A stretch of 64,000 nt of DNA. Origin: Dipteris shenzhenensis. Its lineage: Eukaryota; Polypodiophyta; Polypodiopsida; Gleicheniales. Below the pieces are notes generated by a model. That model made no database searches, was not told where the DNA came from, and was given only the letters and a program-made list of their open reading frames with translations. The translations under genes and the position numbers were made by a program. The DNA is taken from assembly GCA_047967505.1 (NCBI GenBank), contig CM106541.1; one strand, 5' to 3'. Numbering within the stretch: position 1 is the first letter of the stretch; each line of letters opens with the position of its first letter. Below, one piece after another: positions 14,221 through 26,689 of this stretch.

Positions 14221-14400
14221 GGCACGGGTTCAATCCTTGTGGTTCACCCATCAGTTTAGAGAACTCGTCTTTATCACTCGGAATAGAATATAGGTGCATT
14301 GACTTATCGTGTCCTTATTGAAGTAGTACCTGTAGAAGGAAGAGCTTTGGCCATTTGATGGTTATTGATCGCGTGTCGAAAATGTTGAGGTCGAAGTAGG
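14221..14400 (+). pseudogene. Plastid-derived-looking segment: trnH 3' end plus rps7 piece (unit 1)
   Basis: A tRNA T-arm-like stretch (acggg-ttcaatc-cttgt, then ggttcacccatca) is followed, from about 14,293, by a short frame similar to the C-terminal half of plastid ribosomal protein S7. The same arrangement recurs in other units. It is non-functional: no complete tRNA and no start codon, and a stop interrupts the protein-like part. Confidence 0.45.
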
Positions 14401-15331
14401 GCTTTAAGATCGAGTGACACCAAAAAGAAAAGTTAATACCTTAGATGACTTTTAAATACACCCTTATATCTATCTTGAGTCCTCTATGTAAGTGTCACCT
14501 GTGATGTCCCTCCGTAATACACTTTCAAAGCTCTGAAGAGAATGCATATGAGTAATCTATGAATACACTGTGGTTCTTTTGGATACTTAAATGTAAAGAA
14601 AGAATAAATCTGCTTCATTATTGGAAGTACTTAGTACCTACCCCCTTAGCCTTGCACAACAAGTAGTAGAAGAGCAGCAATAGCAACAATAGTAGATGGT
14701 GAGTGATGAAGGCGAAGTAGGTGGTGAATGATGAAGGCAAAGTTTCCAAGCACGGCCATAGTGGTATCCCCACCTTGTCTTTAATGGTGGGTGGAATGTT
14801 GATGGAAACTTGGTATGAAGACCTTTGTGATCCTCGAGTATTTGGAGATCTCATAGTAGTACTCTTTGCTCTATGTGAAGGAGTGGTGTCAACGTTTTTA
14901 GTTATTATCATGAGATAAATATTGTATGAGTTATATTTCTAAATCATAAGTTAAGATGTCCTCTAGGTACTAGGAATAAACATGTCTTTGATATATGGAG
15001 AATGTGTTTACAAATAGAGTAGTATTTTCTAGCCTTTGCTCTTTCATCTATTTAAATATGCTCTCAAGGATACTTATACATGAGCTTCCCATTGATATAG
15101 AGTTATAATTCAGGCTTGCTACACAATCATTGCAATGTTTTTGAGCTAGAGATTTTAAGGATTCCCCATGTGCATATGCACATACCCACACACCATGTTA
15201 GGTACTATGTTAGCCAAGTAGCTTTGATATCTCTCATCAACGTATTAGAATATGAGGAGGATCTTATCTCATTTTGTGTCAACATGGGTATAGATTGCGA
15301 TTTCTTGAATCTTTTTCTCAATGAAGAGAAA

Positions 15332-15545
15332 GTCACGGGTTCAATCCTCACCATTCGTCATTCAATTTGGAGAACTCGTCTTTATCATTGGAAATCGAAT
15401 ATAGGTGGTTTAACTTATCGAGTCCTTGTTGAAGTAGTACATGTAGAAGGAAGAGCTTTGGCTATTCAATGGTTATTGATCGTGCATCGAAAACGTTCAG
15501 GTCGAAATATGGCTTTAAGATCGTGTGAGATAAAAAAGAAAAGTC
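15332..15545 (+). pseudogene. Best-preserved rps7-like segment with trnH-like 3' end (unit 2)
   Basis: From about 15,404 the frame reads GGLTYRVLVEVVHVEGRALA, then IQWLLIVHRKRSGRNMALRS. From memory of the family, plastid S7 has ...GGSTYQVPVE... and ...ALAIRWLL...RKRPGRNMA... at the same spacing, so this is a fragment of about 45 residues from its C-terminal half. Just upstream, at 15,332, is a T-arm-like stretch related to plastid trnH. The fragment sits in a longer open frame (15,116-15,583) with no S7-like N-terminus. I read it as old plastid DNA moved to the nucleus and then amplified; mitochondrial S7 is a less likely source. Confidence 0.55.
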
Positions 15546-15640
15546 GATATCTTAGAAATGTTCACGTCGAAAGATACCTTTAAGATCGCATGAGAAACAA
15601 AAGAAAAGTTAATATCTTAGAGGATTTTTAAATACACCCT

Positions 15641-15668
<28 letters not shown>
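15641..15668. repeat. (TA)n microsatellite
   Basis: A run of TA dinucleotides extends the usual tatata seen at the unit 2/unit 3 boundary of the array. Other units carry only short versions at this point. Confidence 0.9.
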
Positions 15669-15671
<3 letters not shown>

Positions 15672-18080
15672 CTTGAGTCCTATGTAAGTGTCACCTATGA
15701 TGTCCCTCTGTAATGCAATTGCAAAGCTTGAAAGAGAATGCGTATGAGTAATATATGAATACATTGTGGTTCTTTTGGATACTTAAATGTAAAGAAAGAA
15801 TAGATCTGCTTCATTATTGGAAGTACTTAGTACCTACCTCCATAGCCTTGCACAAGAAGCAGTAGAAGAGTAGCAATATCAACAATAGTAGATGGTGAGT
15901 GATGAAGGTGAAGTAGATGGTGAATGATGAAGGCGAAGGTTCCAAGCACGGCCAGAGTGGTATTGCCACCTTTTTTTTAATGGTGGGTGCAATGTTGATA
16001 GAAACTTGATATGAATACCTTTGTGATCCTCGAGTATTTGGAGACCTTATGTTTATACTATGGTCCACACCCACTTATGGGGTGAAGCATGGCAAGACCT
16101 TGTGATCCTCAAGTATTTGGAGAGCTTATGTTAATACTATGGTCCACACCCATTCATGGTGGAGTGTGGCTATCACCTTTGGAGTGTTGACAAAAATCAA
16201 GTATTAAAGCCTTGGTGAAGATGGCTACTTAAATGTCTTGAGTTGTATGTAGGAGAGTTAATGCTCTGGTCTAAAAACATGAGTGGGTGCTCATGAAGAT
16301 TGTGGGATCTCATAGTAGTAGTCTTTGCTCTATGTGAGGGAGTGATGTCAACGTTTTTAGTTATTATCATGAGATAAATATTGTATGAGTTTTATTTTTA
16401 AATCATAAGAAGATGCCCCCTAGGTACTAGGAATAAACATGTCTTTCATAGATGGAGAATATGTTTGCAAATAGAGTAGTATTTTCAAGCCTCTGCTCTT
16501 TCATCTATTTAAATATGCTCTCAGGCAAACTTATGTATGAGCTTCCCATTGATATAGAGTTATAATTTTGAGGCTTGCTGCACGATCATTGCAATGTTTT
16601 TGACCCAGAGATTTTAAGGATTCACCCATGTGCATATGCACATACCCACACACCATGTTAGGTGCTATGTAAAACGTACTTTTGATGTCTCTCATCAACG
16701 TATTAGAAAATGAGTAGGATCTTACCTCATTTTGTGTCAACATGGGTATAGATTGCGATTTGTTGAATCTTTTTGTCAACGAAGAGAAAGGCACGGGTTC
16801 AATCCTCATGGTTCGCCCATCAGTTTGGAGAACTCATCTTTATCACTCGGAATAGAAGTCGAAAACAATGAGGTTGAAGTAGGGCTTTAAGATCGAGTGA
16901 GACCAGAAAGAAAAGTTAATATCTTAGATGATTTTTAAATACACCCTTATATATATCTTGAGTCCTCTATGTAAGTGTCACCTATGATGTCCCTCCGTAA
17001 TGCACTTGTAAAGCTCTAAAGAGAATGCATATGAGTAATATATGAATAAACTATGGTACTTTTGGATACTTAAATGTAAAGAAAGAATAGATCTGCTAAA
17101 TTATTAGAAGTACTTAGTACCTACCCCCTTAGCCTTGCAGAACAAGCAGTAGAAGAGCAACAATATCAACAATAGTGGATGGTGAGTGATAGAGGCGAAG
17201 TAGATGGTGAATGATGAAGGGGAAGGTTCCAAGCACGGCCAGAGTGAAATCGCCACCTTGTTTTTAATCTTGGGACGAATGTTGATAGAAACATGGTATG
17301 AAGACCTTTGTGATCCTCGAGTATTTGGAGAGCTTATGTTTATACTATGGTCCACACCCATTCATGGTGAAGCGTGGCAAGACCTCTGTGATCCTCAAGT
17401 ATTTGGAGAGATTATGTTAATAGTATGGTCCACACCCATTCGTGGTCGAGTGTGGCTATCACATTTGGAGTGTTGACAAAAATCAAGTATTAAAGCCTTC
17501 GCGAAGATGGATGCTTAAGTGTGTTGAGTTGTATGTGGGAGAGTTAATGCTTTGGTCTAGAAACACAAGTGGGTGCTCATGAAGATTGTGGGATCTCATA
17601 GTAGTAGTCTTTGCTCTATGTGAGGGACTAGTGTCAACGTTTTTAGTTATTATCATGAGATAAATATTGTATGAGTTATATTTCTAAATCATAAGTTAAG
17701 ATGTCCTCTAGGTACTAGGAATAAACATGTATTTGATAGATTGAGAATATGTTTGCAAATAGAGTAGTGTTTTCAAGGCTTTGCTCTTTCATCTATTTAA
17801 ATATGCTCTCAAGCAAACTTATACATGAGATTCCCATTGATATAGAGTTATAATTTTGAGGCTTGCTACACAATGATTGCAATGTTTTTGAGCTAGAGAT
17901 TTTTAGGAGTCACCCATGTGCATATGCACATACCCACACACCATGTTAGGTACTATGTTAGCCAAGTAGTTTTGATATCTCTCATCAATGTACTAGAAAA
18001 TGAGTAGGATCTTACCTCATTTTGTGTCAACATGTGTATAGATTGCGATTTGTTGAATCTTTTTCTCAACGAAGAGAAAG

Positions 18081-18275
18081 GCACGGGTTCAATCCTCGTC
18101 GTTCACCCATCAGTTTGGAGAACTCATCTTATCACTCGGAATAAAATATAGGTGGATTGACTTATCGAGTCCCCGTTGAAGTAGTACCTATAGAAGGAAG
18201 AGCTTTGGCTATTCGATGGTTATTGATCGCGTGCCGAAAACGTCCAGGTTGAAGTAGGGCTTTAAGATCGAGTGA
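18081..18275 (+). pseudogene. rps7-like segment with trnH-like 3' end (unit 4)
   Basis: The stretch gcacgggttcaatcctcgtc followed by gttcacccatca is the closest of the copies to the plastid tRNA-His 3' end as I recall it (gcgcgggttcaattcccgtc, gttcgccca). It includes the T stem-loop and acceptor 3' strand. From 18,151 the rps7-like frame resumes ([20 protein letters not shown], then [11 protein letters not shown]). No intact start or full-length gene is present. Confidence 0.5.
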
Positions 18276-21190
18276 GACCAAAGAGAAAAGTTAATATCTT
18301 AGATGATTTTTAAATACACCCTTTTATATATCTTGAGTCCTCTATGTAAGTATCACCTATGATATCCCTCCGTAATGCACTTACAAAGCTCTAAAGAGTA
18401 TGCATATGAGTAATATATGAATACACTATGGTACTTTTGGATACTTAAATGTAAAGAAAGAATAGATCTGCTTCATTATTAGTACCTCAGCCTTGCACAA
18501 CAAGTAGTAGAAGAGCAATAATATCAACAATAGTAGATGGTGAGTGATGAAGGCGAAGTAGATGGTGAATGATGAAGGGGAAGTTCCAAGCATGGCCAGA
18601 GTGGTATCTGTTTTTAATCTTGGGACGAATGTTGATAGAAACTAGGTCTGAAGACCTTTGTGATCCTCGAGTATTTGGAGAGCTTATGTTTATACTATGG
18701 TCCACACCCATTCATGGTGAAGCGTGGCAAGACGTTTATGATCCTCAAGTATTTGGAGAGCTTATGTGAATACTATGGTCCACACCCATTCATGGTGGAG
18801 TGTGGCTATCACCTTTGGAGTCCTGAAATAATCAAGTATTAAAGCCTTCATGAAGATGGATGCTTAAGTGTGTTTAGTCGTATGTGGGAGAGCTAATGAT
18901 TTGGTCTACAAACACAAGTGGGTGCTCGTGAAGGTTGTGGTATCTCATTGTAGTAGCCTTTGCTCTATGTGAGGGAGTGCTGTCAACGTATTTTGTTATT
19001 ATCATGAGATAAATGTTGTATGAGTTATGTTTCTAAATCATAAGTTAAGATGTGCACTGTGGTTCTTTTGGATACTTAAATGTAAAGAAAGAATAGATCT
19101 GCTTCATTATTGGAAGTACTTAGTACCTACCCCCTTAGCCTTGCACAACAAGCAGTAGAAGAGCAACAATATCAACAATAGTAGATGGTGAGTGATGAAG
19201 GCGAAGTAGGTGGTGAATGATGAAGGAGAAGGTTCCAAGCACGGCCATAGTAATATCACCACCTTGTCTTTAATGGTGGGTGGAATGTTGATGGAAACTT
19301 GGTATGAAGACCTTTGTGATCCTCGGGTATTTGTAGATCTCATAGTAGTACTCTTTGCTCTATGTGAGGGAGTGGTGTCAACGTTTTTAGTTATTATCAT
19401 GAGATAAATATTGTATGAGTTATATTTCTAAATCATAAGTTAAGATGTCCTCTAGGTACTAGGAATAAACATGTCTTTGATAAATGGAGAATATGTTTGC
19501 AGATAGAGTAGTATTATCAAGCCTTTACTCTTTCATCTATTTAAATATGCTCTCAAGCAAACTTATACATGAGCTTCCCATTGATAGCGAGTTATAATTT
19601 TAAGGCTTGCTACACGATCATTGCAATGTTTTTGAGCTAGAGATTTTAAGGATTCCCCATGTGGATATGCACATACCCACAAACCATGTTAGGTACTATG
19701 TTACCCAAGTAGCTTTGATATCTCTCATGAACATATTATAAAATGAGGAGGATCTTATCTCATTTTGTGTCAACATGGGTATAGATTGCAATTTGTTAAA
19801 TCTTTTTCTCAATGAAGAGAAAAACACGGGTTCAATCCTCGTGGTTCGCCCATCAGTTTGGAGAACTCGTCTTTATCACTCAGAATAGAATAGTGTCGAA
19901 AACGTTCACGTCAAAGTAGGGCTTTAAGATCGAGTGAGACCAAAAAGAAAAGTTAATATCTTAGATGATTTTTAAATACACCCTTATATATATCTTGAGT
20001 CCTCTATGTAAGTGTCACATGTGATGTCCCTCCGTAATGCACTTTCAAAGCTCTAAACGGAATGCGTATGAGTACTATATGAATACACTGTGGTTCTTTT
20101 GGATTCTTAAATGTAAAGAAAGAATAGATCTGCTTCATTAATTGAAGTACTTAGTCCCTACCCCCTTAGCCTTAGACAACAAGCAGTAGAAGAGCAACAA
20201 TATCAACAATAGTAGATGGTGAGTGATGAAGGTGAAGTAGATGGTGAATGATGAAGGGGAAGGTTCCAAGCACGGCCAGAGTGGTATCGCCACCTTGTTT
20301 TTAATCTTGGGACGAATGTTGCTAGAAACTTGGTATGAAGACCTTTGTGATCCTCGAGTATTTGGAGAGCTTATGTTTATACTATGGTCCACACCCATTC
20401 ATGGTGAAGTGTGGCAAGACCTCTGTGATCCACAAGTATTTGAAGAGATTATGTTAATAGTATGGTCCACACCCATTCATGGTGGAGTGTGGCTATCAGC
20501 TTTGGAGTGTTGACAAAAATCAAGTATTAAAGCCTTTGCGAAGATGGATGCTTAAGTGTGTTGAGTTGTATGTGGGAGAATTAATGCTTTGGTTTACAAA
20601 CACAAGTGGGTGCTCATGAAGATTGTGGGATCTCATAGTAGTAGTCTTTGCTCTATGTGAGGGAGTGGTGTCAACGTTTTTAGTTATTATCATGAGATAA
20701 ATATTGTATGAGTTATATTTCTAAATCATAAGTTAAGATGTCCTCTAGGTACTAGGAATAAACATGTCTTTGATAGATGGAGAATATGTTTGCAAATAGA
20801 GTAGTATTTTCAAGGTTTTGCTCTTTCATCTATTTAAATATGCTCTCAAGCAAACTTATATGTGAGATTCCCATTGATATAGAAGACGCAAAGTCAATGC
20901 ATGCCCATGAATCATAGAAGATTGCCAGCTTCTAGGCTTAGAGGGTGCTCACAAGGAATTGCAAGTCTTGGCACAATAGAGACAACAAGGGGAAGCATAG
21001 GAACTAAGGGGACCATGCAGTACACCCATGTGCATATGCACATACCCACACACCATGTTAGGTACTATGTTAGCCAAGTAGTTTTGATATCTCTCATCAA
21101 CGTTCTAGAAAATGAGCAAGATCTTACCTTATTTTGTGTCAACATGGGTATAGATTGCGATTTGTTGAATCTTTTTCTCAACGAAGAGAA

Positions 21191-21375
21191 AGGCACGGGT
21201 TTAGTCCTCGTCATTCACCCATCAGTTTGGAGAACTCGTCTTATCACTCGGAATAAAATATAGGTGGATTGACTTATCGAGTCCCCGTTGAAGTAGTACC
21301 TGTAGAAGGAAGAGCTTTGGCTATTCGATGGTTATTGATCGCGTGCCGAAAACATTGAGGTTGAAGTAGGGCTTT
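21191..21375 (+). pseudogene. rps7-like segment with trnH-like 3' end (unit 7)
   Basis: The fourth copy of the S7-like piece begins at about 21,263 ([20 protein letters not shown]) and ends near the array boundary at about 21,387. The tRNA-like part has more changes than in unit 4. Units 3 and 6 keep the tRNA-like part but have lost the S7-like part, joining directly to tcgaaaac. Confidence 0.5.
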
Positions 21376-21499
21376 AAGATCAAGTGAGAATTCTTATTCT
21401 AGTGATGATCTAGGCGATAGTCAAAACATAAGACTAGGTTCTTGAAATGTTGCTCCTAGACTTTTTTTATCTATGCATCATCATACATTTTTATCATTA

Positions 21500-22930
21500 T
21501 CTATTAACCTCTACATGAAGGAGTGCAAGCCACCATGTCCAATCCAAATTTTCTAGCTACCACGACAAGCAAATACTTCTTCTTTTGAGTAGTCACTAGG
21601 AGAGGACTAACAAAATCCACCCCCACTTTTGAAAGGGATGTGTGGAAATGATAGGATGATGCTATGCTACCAAAGAATTGATAAGAATTCACATGGTTTA
21701 TAATAAGAATCTACATCCTAAAACAAGGTAGGCCAATAATAGCCAACTTGAAGGACCTTCTAGATGTAATAATCTACTACATAATGTCGTCCACAAATTC
21801 CATCATGGCAATGACCCATGACCTTCTTAACTTCCTGAACGTCAATACCCTATTGCAAGACCCATTAATGTGCTGGCGATACAAGATTCCATCCCAAGCT
21901 AGTATAAAGTCTACTATTCTTCCATATCTTCTTTCAACCTTAATGTGTAACTCATTGGAAAGGTGAAAAAGGTCAAGGATTGGAATATCCCTCCAGACCA
22001 TCAATCTTCCATGGTTATGGTGGATAAAAGATTTATTTTAGGGAATTATTCTAAGTCAATGAGGGCATTCTTTAGGCTTGAACAACCCCCTTTTACAATT
22101 TTAATAGAAAATTAAAATTTTGAAGCATTGCCAATTACTCTACCAATCATCAAATGGATTGGGAAGTATCTACTTTGCTTGGCTATCACTCACAATGAAT
22201 ATGAAAGGATGGCCCATCATATAATGGTCAAATCAACACTAAAGAAAGGGAAGTGCATGCTTAAAATCTTCTAATTATTGGTATTCATTGTCAAGAATCC
22301 ATTAGAGGCAAAGCAAGTTGAATACATGAACCAATCCTGACCTTGCTAAAGAAAAATATTAGCTAAATAATCCGCACCAACTTGGGGTTGACAAAGAATG
22401 TCTTTGTCCAATCCATGTTTTTGAATTAGGTGAAAGATTCCTTTATTTGCTTGAAATCATAGCCATAATCATTAACCAACAAGAACTAAATCATTCATGG
22501 GACTGGTCATTGCAGCATAGTCCTCCATAAAGCAATGATAATATGTAGCTAGTTCACAAAGTAACAAACCTATCTTTTAGTGCATAGAGGAGGGAGCTGA
22601 GAATTGGCTCTACCTTTTCTTTCTCACAATGAAAACCTTCTACAAAAACAATGTGTCCAAGTAGATGGCCTTGGGTGGCATCAATGGTGCACTTTTTTGG
22701 TTGAGACACTACATTGCACTTCATTCATCCTTTGAAAAGCCAACCAAACTTTTGAAACATGTTCATTTCTAGTGGAATAAATGAAAAAATTACCCAACAA
22801 GACCTTAAGAAAATTACATAGGTACAAAACAAACACCATCTACATATGATGATTAAAATGTACTCACATAACTTCCCCTTCTTCTTTGGCTTATAAAGGG
22901 AGAGTCCAAGATAGTGAGACAATTCCTCCA
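21500..22930 (-). pseudogene. Decayed Ty3/gypsy pol (RT, RNase H, integrase)
   Basis: Read on the minus strand from 22,930 downward, pieces appear in pol order. A reverse-transcriptase C-terminal part comes first, with AIYLDTLFL and then YYHCFMEDYAAMTSPMNDLV, which fits the YYR-F-x-x-YA-x-x-x-x-P-L block. Degraded RNase H-like DNA follows. Next is an integrase zinc-binding region with HDGICGRHY and KVLQVGYYWPTLF, and last the integrase core start KVGVDFVSPLLVTT. Many stops and frame shifts interrupt it, so it is dead. No LTRs were found nearby. The order RT-RNase H-integrase supports Ty3/gypsy rather than copia. Confidence 0.7.
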
Positions 22931-24128
22931 CTATTGAATTTTAGCTTGCCCAAGACCAATTTGAATGTTAGACAGTTCCAACCTCTTTTTGCTCAAGGAG
23001 TTTTCATGACATTGCTACTTTTGGCATGGCTAGGGACTCAATGAATGTGACTTGCTTCTTGGGTTAGCTCGACTAGCAGGTGGAGCCTTCTCCTTCTCTT
23101 TTCCTCTTCCTAGATCCCAGAGTTGAGGATTTTCACATTTGAATCTTTCAAATCCCCTCTCAAACATCCATCACCCATGATCAACCACATTGCCTCAATC
23201 ATGCAGGAAGCAAGCTTTATCCCCACCATTTCTAGTTGAATATCTTTGAGTAGGGATCACGTGGACTTTTTTTGCAAATAATGTTCATGAATATCTTTTT
23301 CATGAAATGACAAAAGCAATGATGGTGAAATCTTATTGGTCACAAAAATGAGAAATTCACATATATTTATCAATAGTTTTGGCAATACTATTGGTACTTG
23401 GTAGATTTACCATCAATAAAATGATCTTTACCACTTGTAGATTGAGTATTCCAATAAAAAAATGTAGTAATACTAGAGGTAAAGATAGTGAGAAAGTAAA
23501 TCGCCGATAGTATAATTATCATTGGTAGTATAGGATACTATACTATTAGTAACAATACCTTTACTTTCACTAGCCATTACTCTTTCTAATGGCTACTAGC
23601 TCTATCTACATAAGGAGCATGTGAGGACATTTTCTCAGGGGCTTCACCTCCCAAAACTTTAGTGTACCACGTGCATTCAAAAGGAGGGGTATTTTAATTC
23701 CACTTTTGGGAAAACTTTAACAGGTTTACAATAATGGGAGGGGGTTTTTAATTCAAATTTAGAAAAAAATATGTTAGTTCATAAGTAAAGAGGGTGGTTT
23801 TATTCAGGAAAAACATTTAGTTGAGGGTTTTTTTTAACAGCCCTTGAATGCACGTGATACCTAGGATTTGTTAGTGGTGCACCCCTTGAGGACATTTTTT
23901 GTTGCTTTGGACTTGAAAATTAATTATCTTCTCTTCTCCTAAGGCCTAGCCGAGGGAGGGTCCTGGCTCCTACATCCACAAGGTAGGGGGCTAGATGGGA
24001 CTACTCTTGAGGTGAAGTGCATGGACTCTCTCAAGGAGGGATGTGATTTTTGTTTATTTTTTTGCATGCATTTTGTATCGTGCACTAATGTTGTACACCA
24101 AAGTTCATGGATTTCGTACATGTAGATA
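22931..24128. other. Intergenic DNA, nothing recognised
   Basis: AT-rich, with repeated words such as gatagtata near 23,390-23,560 and G-runs near 23,730-23,780. No gene or element boundary could be supported. Confidence 0.4.
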
Positions 24129-24170
24129 TTGTATGCAATTTGCAAATATTTACACAATTTTTTCTATAAG

Positions 24171-24464
24171 ATGGAAGGTTATCTTGGCTCTAAGCACGCA
24201 CGTGTTGATCTAACAAAGGCACAATGCAAGCTAGTTAATCAAGTGCTTGGAGAGCAGTTGCTAGAGCAGATGGATGGCATGCACAAGAGAGAGGTGGAGG
24301 CCACAATAGAGAGCACAAATAGAGTGTATAATTTGAAGAGAAAGGTTATAGAGTACATGAAGAGTTTCCTAGAAGTAGTTGCACAAAAATGCGCTTATCA
24401 CAGCATTGTAAATAGGGAACTTGATGCATTTCTTTGGATTGAATCCCTTATTGGCAATCTCTAA
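24171..24464 (+). CDS. Unrecognised small open frame
   Basis: From an internal ATG at 24,171 the frame encodes about 97 residues starting MEGYLGSKHARVDLTKAQCK. It is rich in charged, helix-forming residues and lacks low-complexity sequence, unlike most open frames nearby. No family is recognised, and no splice sites or partner exons were identified. It may be a fragment of a transposon protein. An upstream in-frame ATG at 24,129 would extend it, but that part looks unlike coding sequence. Confidence 0.25.
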   Translation: MEGYLGSKHARVDLTKAQCKLVNQVLGEQLLEQMDGMHKREVEATIESTNRVYNLKRKVIEYMKSFLEVVAQKCAYHSIVNRELDAFLWIESLIGNL

Positions 24465-24469
24465 CATAG

Positions 24470-25560
24470 TTTGAGCAATCCCATGCTACAAGACTAGCAT
24501 TTTCCAACTATGTCCATGCATCATAGATGGAACCATTATGATTTGACAAGAAGACCTCATGATTGAGAGTTGGGAGAAGAAGTAATAATCCTTAATGTTT
24601 GGGAGGGCACAAGGGCAAGCTAAGCAAGATGAGAATTGGAGGCATTGAAGTTTGAAAGGGAAGTGTAAGGAGGTGACACAAAGAAGCTACAATAGTGAAC
24701 TCGTCACATAAGAAATGTTACTTTTGTGACATTCATCATAGAGAAATAGATCTTTTAGGATGGAAATATTGGATCTGAACATTAGAGACTATCTATGGGG
24801 TTCATCTATTAGGTTTTCTTGGTCTATTACAACACATATGGTATGTTGGGAAGCAATATAAGGGCACTATCATTACAAATAGATGAGAAGCATTAAGAGA
24901 GGTGGCCATGCATATAGTAAACTATATCCTTGTTTTTTAGCTTGTTGCTACCCAAGAAGAGCATCTAAACCATCACACCATACTTTAGTGGTGGAAGCTT
25001 TTCTTAGTTTTCCCTCAAGCTATCATTTAATGGTCCTTCACACATTACACTTGTAGGAGAAGAGATGAAGGCATAGGTGGAAGGCAAGCTAGAGGATGCA
25101 ATCAAAGGTGGAGACATGTGCAAAAAATCAACTTCTTTTTTGCCAATGTGCACCATTTAATCCATGCTCTTCTAGCTACACTAGCATGCTTGCATCAATA
25201 CCAATGGTTCCATATAGACTTGTACCCTAGCAACATGTTTCTTGGTGTTTCTTCAAATGGTGCATGTTGAGTTTGGAATCATTGATGAATGGCATGAGAT
25301 ATTTTCAGATGACCACAGAAAGGCCTTAAGGAAAATGGAATGGATCTAGGATGAGATTGATGAGTATTGGGTACAACGGATTCTCCAACGCAAGCAAGAC
25401 CATGCTTGAAAACACTAGCATGCACCGAAGTTGTAGGTTTTTGCACTACAAGGGAGATATAGTCTACAATTTGACGTGTTTGCCTTGGTTGGATTATAAC
25501 CAAAATGGTGTTGTTCTTCTTTGATGCCCATAAATATTTGAATTTGGGTGTTTGCATGCT
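24470..25560. other. Intergenic DNA, nothing recognised
   Basis: Short open frames only, with no motif or terminal repeat that I can name. The 107-residue minus-strand frame near 25,279-25,602 shows no family resemblance. Confidence 0.4.
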
Positions 25561-25567
25561 TGACCAA

Positions 25568-25912
25568 GCACTTTTGCTATCCATTTTGACAATTTTGGTC
25601 ATAAGATGATGGCAAAAATGTATCAGATAGGCTTAGACTTGAAGATGCAATGCAATAACTCTAGGTGTTAGTTTTGATGGGTAGTTCACAATGCAACCCA
25701 ACATGAACCTTGCTGTAAAGCTTGTGGAAGAGTAATAAAAGCACTTTTGCTATCCATTTTGACAATTTTGGTCATAAGACGATGGCAAAAACGCTATCAG
25801 ATAGGCTTAGACTTGAAGATGTGATGCAATAACTCTTGGTGTTTGGTTTTGATGGGTAGTTGACTATGCAACCCAACATGGACGTTGCTGTAAAGCTTGT
25901 GGAGTAGTAATA
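25568..25912. repeat. Tandem duplication, 172-bp period
   Basis: The block starting agcacttttgctatccattt occurs at 25,568 and 25,740. The copies differ by scattered substitutions, for example agatgatgg versus agacgatgg. No coding content is seen. Confidence 0.85.
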
Positions 25913-26326
25913 GAAGACAAATTCTCTACACATACATTAGTTAGATGATGTACAATTTGAGTTTCATTTATAAGCCTCTTGAATTTAAAATTTGCAAATG
26001 TGATATAGCATCATGCATCATATTATGTTGCATTGTCATGCATCACGTTGTGTTGCATCATTATGCATCAAGTAAGCACGCAACCCTCGTACTCACATGG
26101 TGTTGCATTGTCATACTTCTCGCTTGCAATGAGTGCAATGATAGTATAACCTCTCCATAAGCCACTTTGTGCTCTCGGGCATTGACACATCATCGGACGA
26201 GCTTCCACTTGTCCCTTCCATCTACACTTATAAAATCACAACATAAGTTGTAAGGAAATATATTAACAGTTATAAAATAGCATCTATGAGCTTATTTTTT
26301 AACTTTAAACATAAAGTGTCTTAAAG

Positions 26327-26454
26327 CATCACTATATAGTGACGTTTTACTCTGTTCCATCGCTATATAGCAATGCTTTTAATTAAAAATGTCACTATAT
26401 GCAACGGAACAGCGTCGCTATATAGCGACGGAACAACGTCGCTATATAGCAACG
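26327..26454. repeat. Left subterminal palindromic repeats of the CACTA element
   Basis: Copies of an 18-bp palindrome lie at 26,327-26,344 (catcactatatagtgacg), 26,358-26,375 (catcgctatatagcaatg), 26,413-26,430 (cgtcgctatatagcgacg, perfect) and 26,437-26,454 (cgtcgctatatagcaacg), with a weaker one near 26,388. In CACTA elements such repeats bind the element's DNA-binding protein, so that role is inferred. Confidence 0.75.
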
Positions 26455-26689
26455 CTGTGGGTTAAAACCCAAAACCCGACACAACGCGCGGCGCTTTCTT
26501 TAGCACTCTCTAATCTCTATTGTAAGCAAAGCAATCTCTCCTCCCACGTATTTTTGACGACCTCCCACTCTATTCTCCACTCCTCACCACTACTCACCCC
26601 TATCCTAGCTCATAGAATCCCTCTCCACCCTTCTCCCTCTTTGGTTTCTTAAAAGGAAGTTTTTCAAGAAGGTGAGTCTCTTTGAGCAA

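Larger units (their letters stand above)
13097..21387 (+). repeat. Tandem array of seven roughly 0.7-1.4-kb units
   Basis: Units begin near the phrase cttgagtcctctatgtaag at about 13,097, 14,472, 15,669, 16,955, 18,329 and 19,991, plus a head-truncated unit from about 19,053. Each full unit holds, in order, that header, a segment with gatggtgaatgatgaagg, an internal pair of about 75-bp repeats (ccacacccattcatggtg), a middle region, the phrase catgtgcatatgcacatacc, a tRNA-His-like 3' end, an rps7-like piece and gatttttaaatacacccttat. Unit 5 lacks its tail and unit 6 its head. In unit 7 about 140 bases near 20,883-21,023 are replaced by unrelated sequence. Short frames repeated in every unit are not called as genes. 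Confidence 0.85.

Noticed and set aside
14200-21300. Functional tRNA-His genes in the tandem array
   Set aside because: Only the T arm and acceptor 3' side are recognisable; a 5' acceptor strand, D arm and GUG anticodon arm could not be found.
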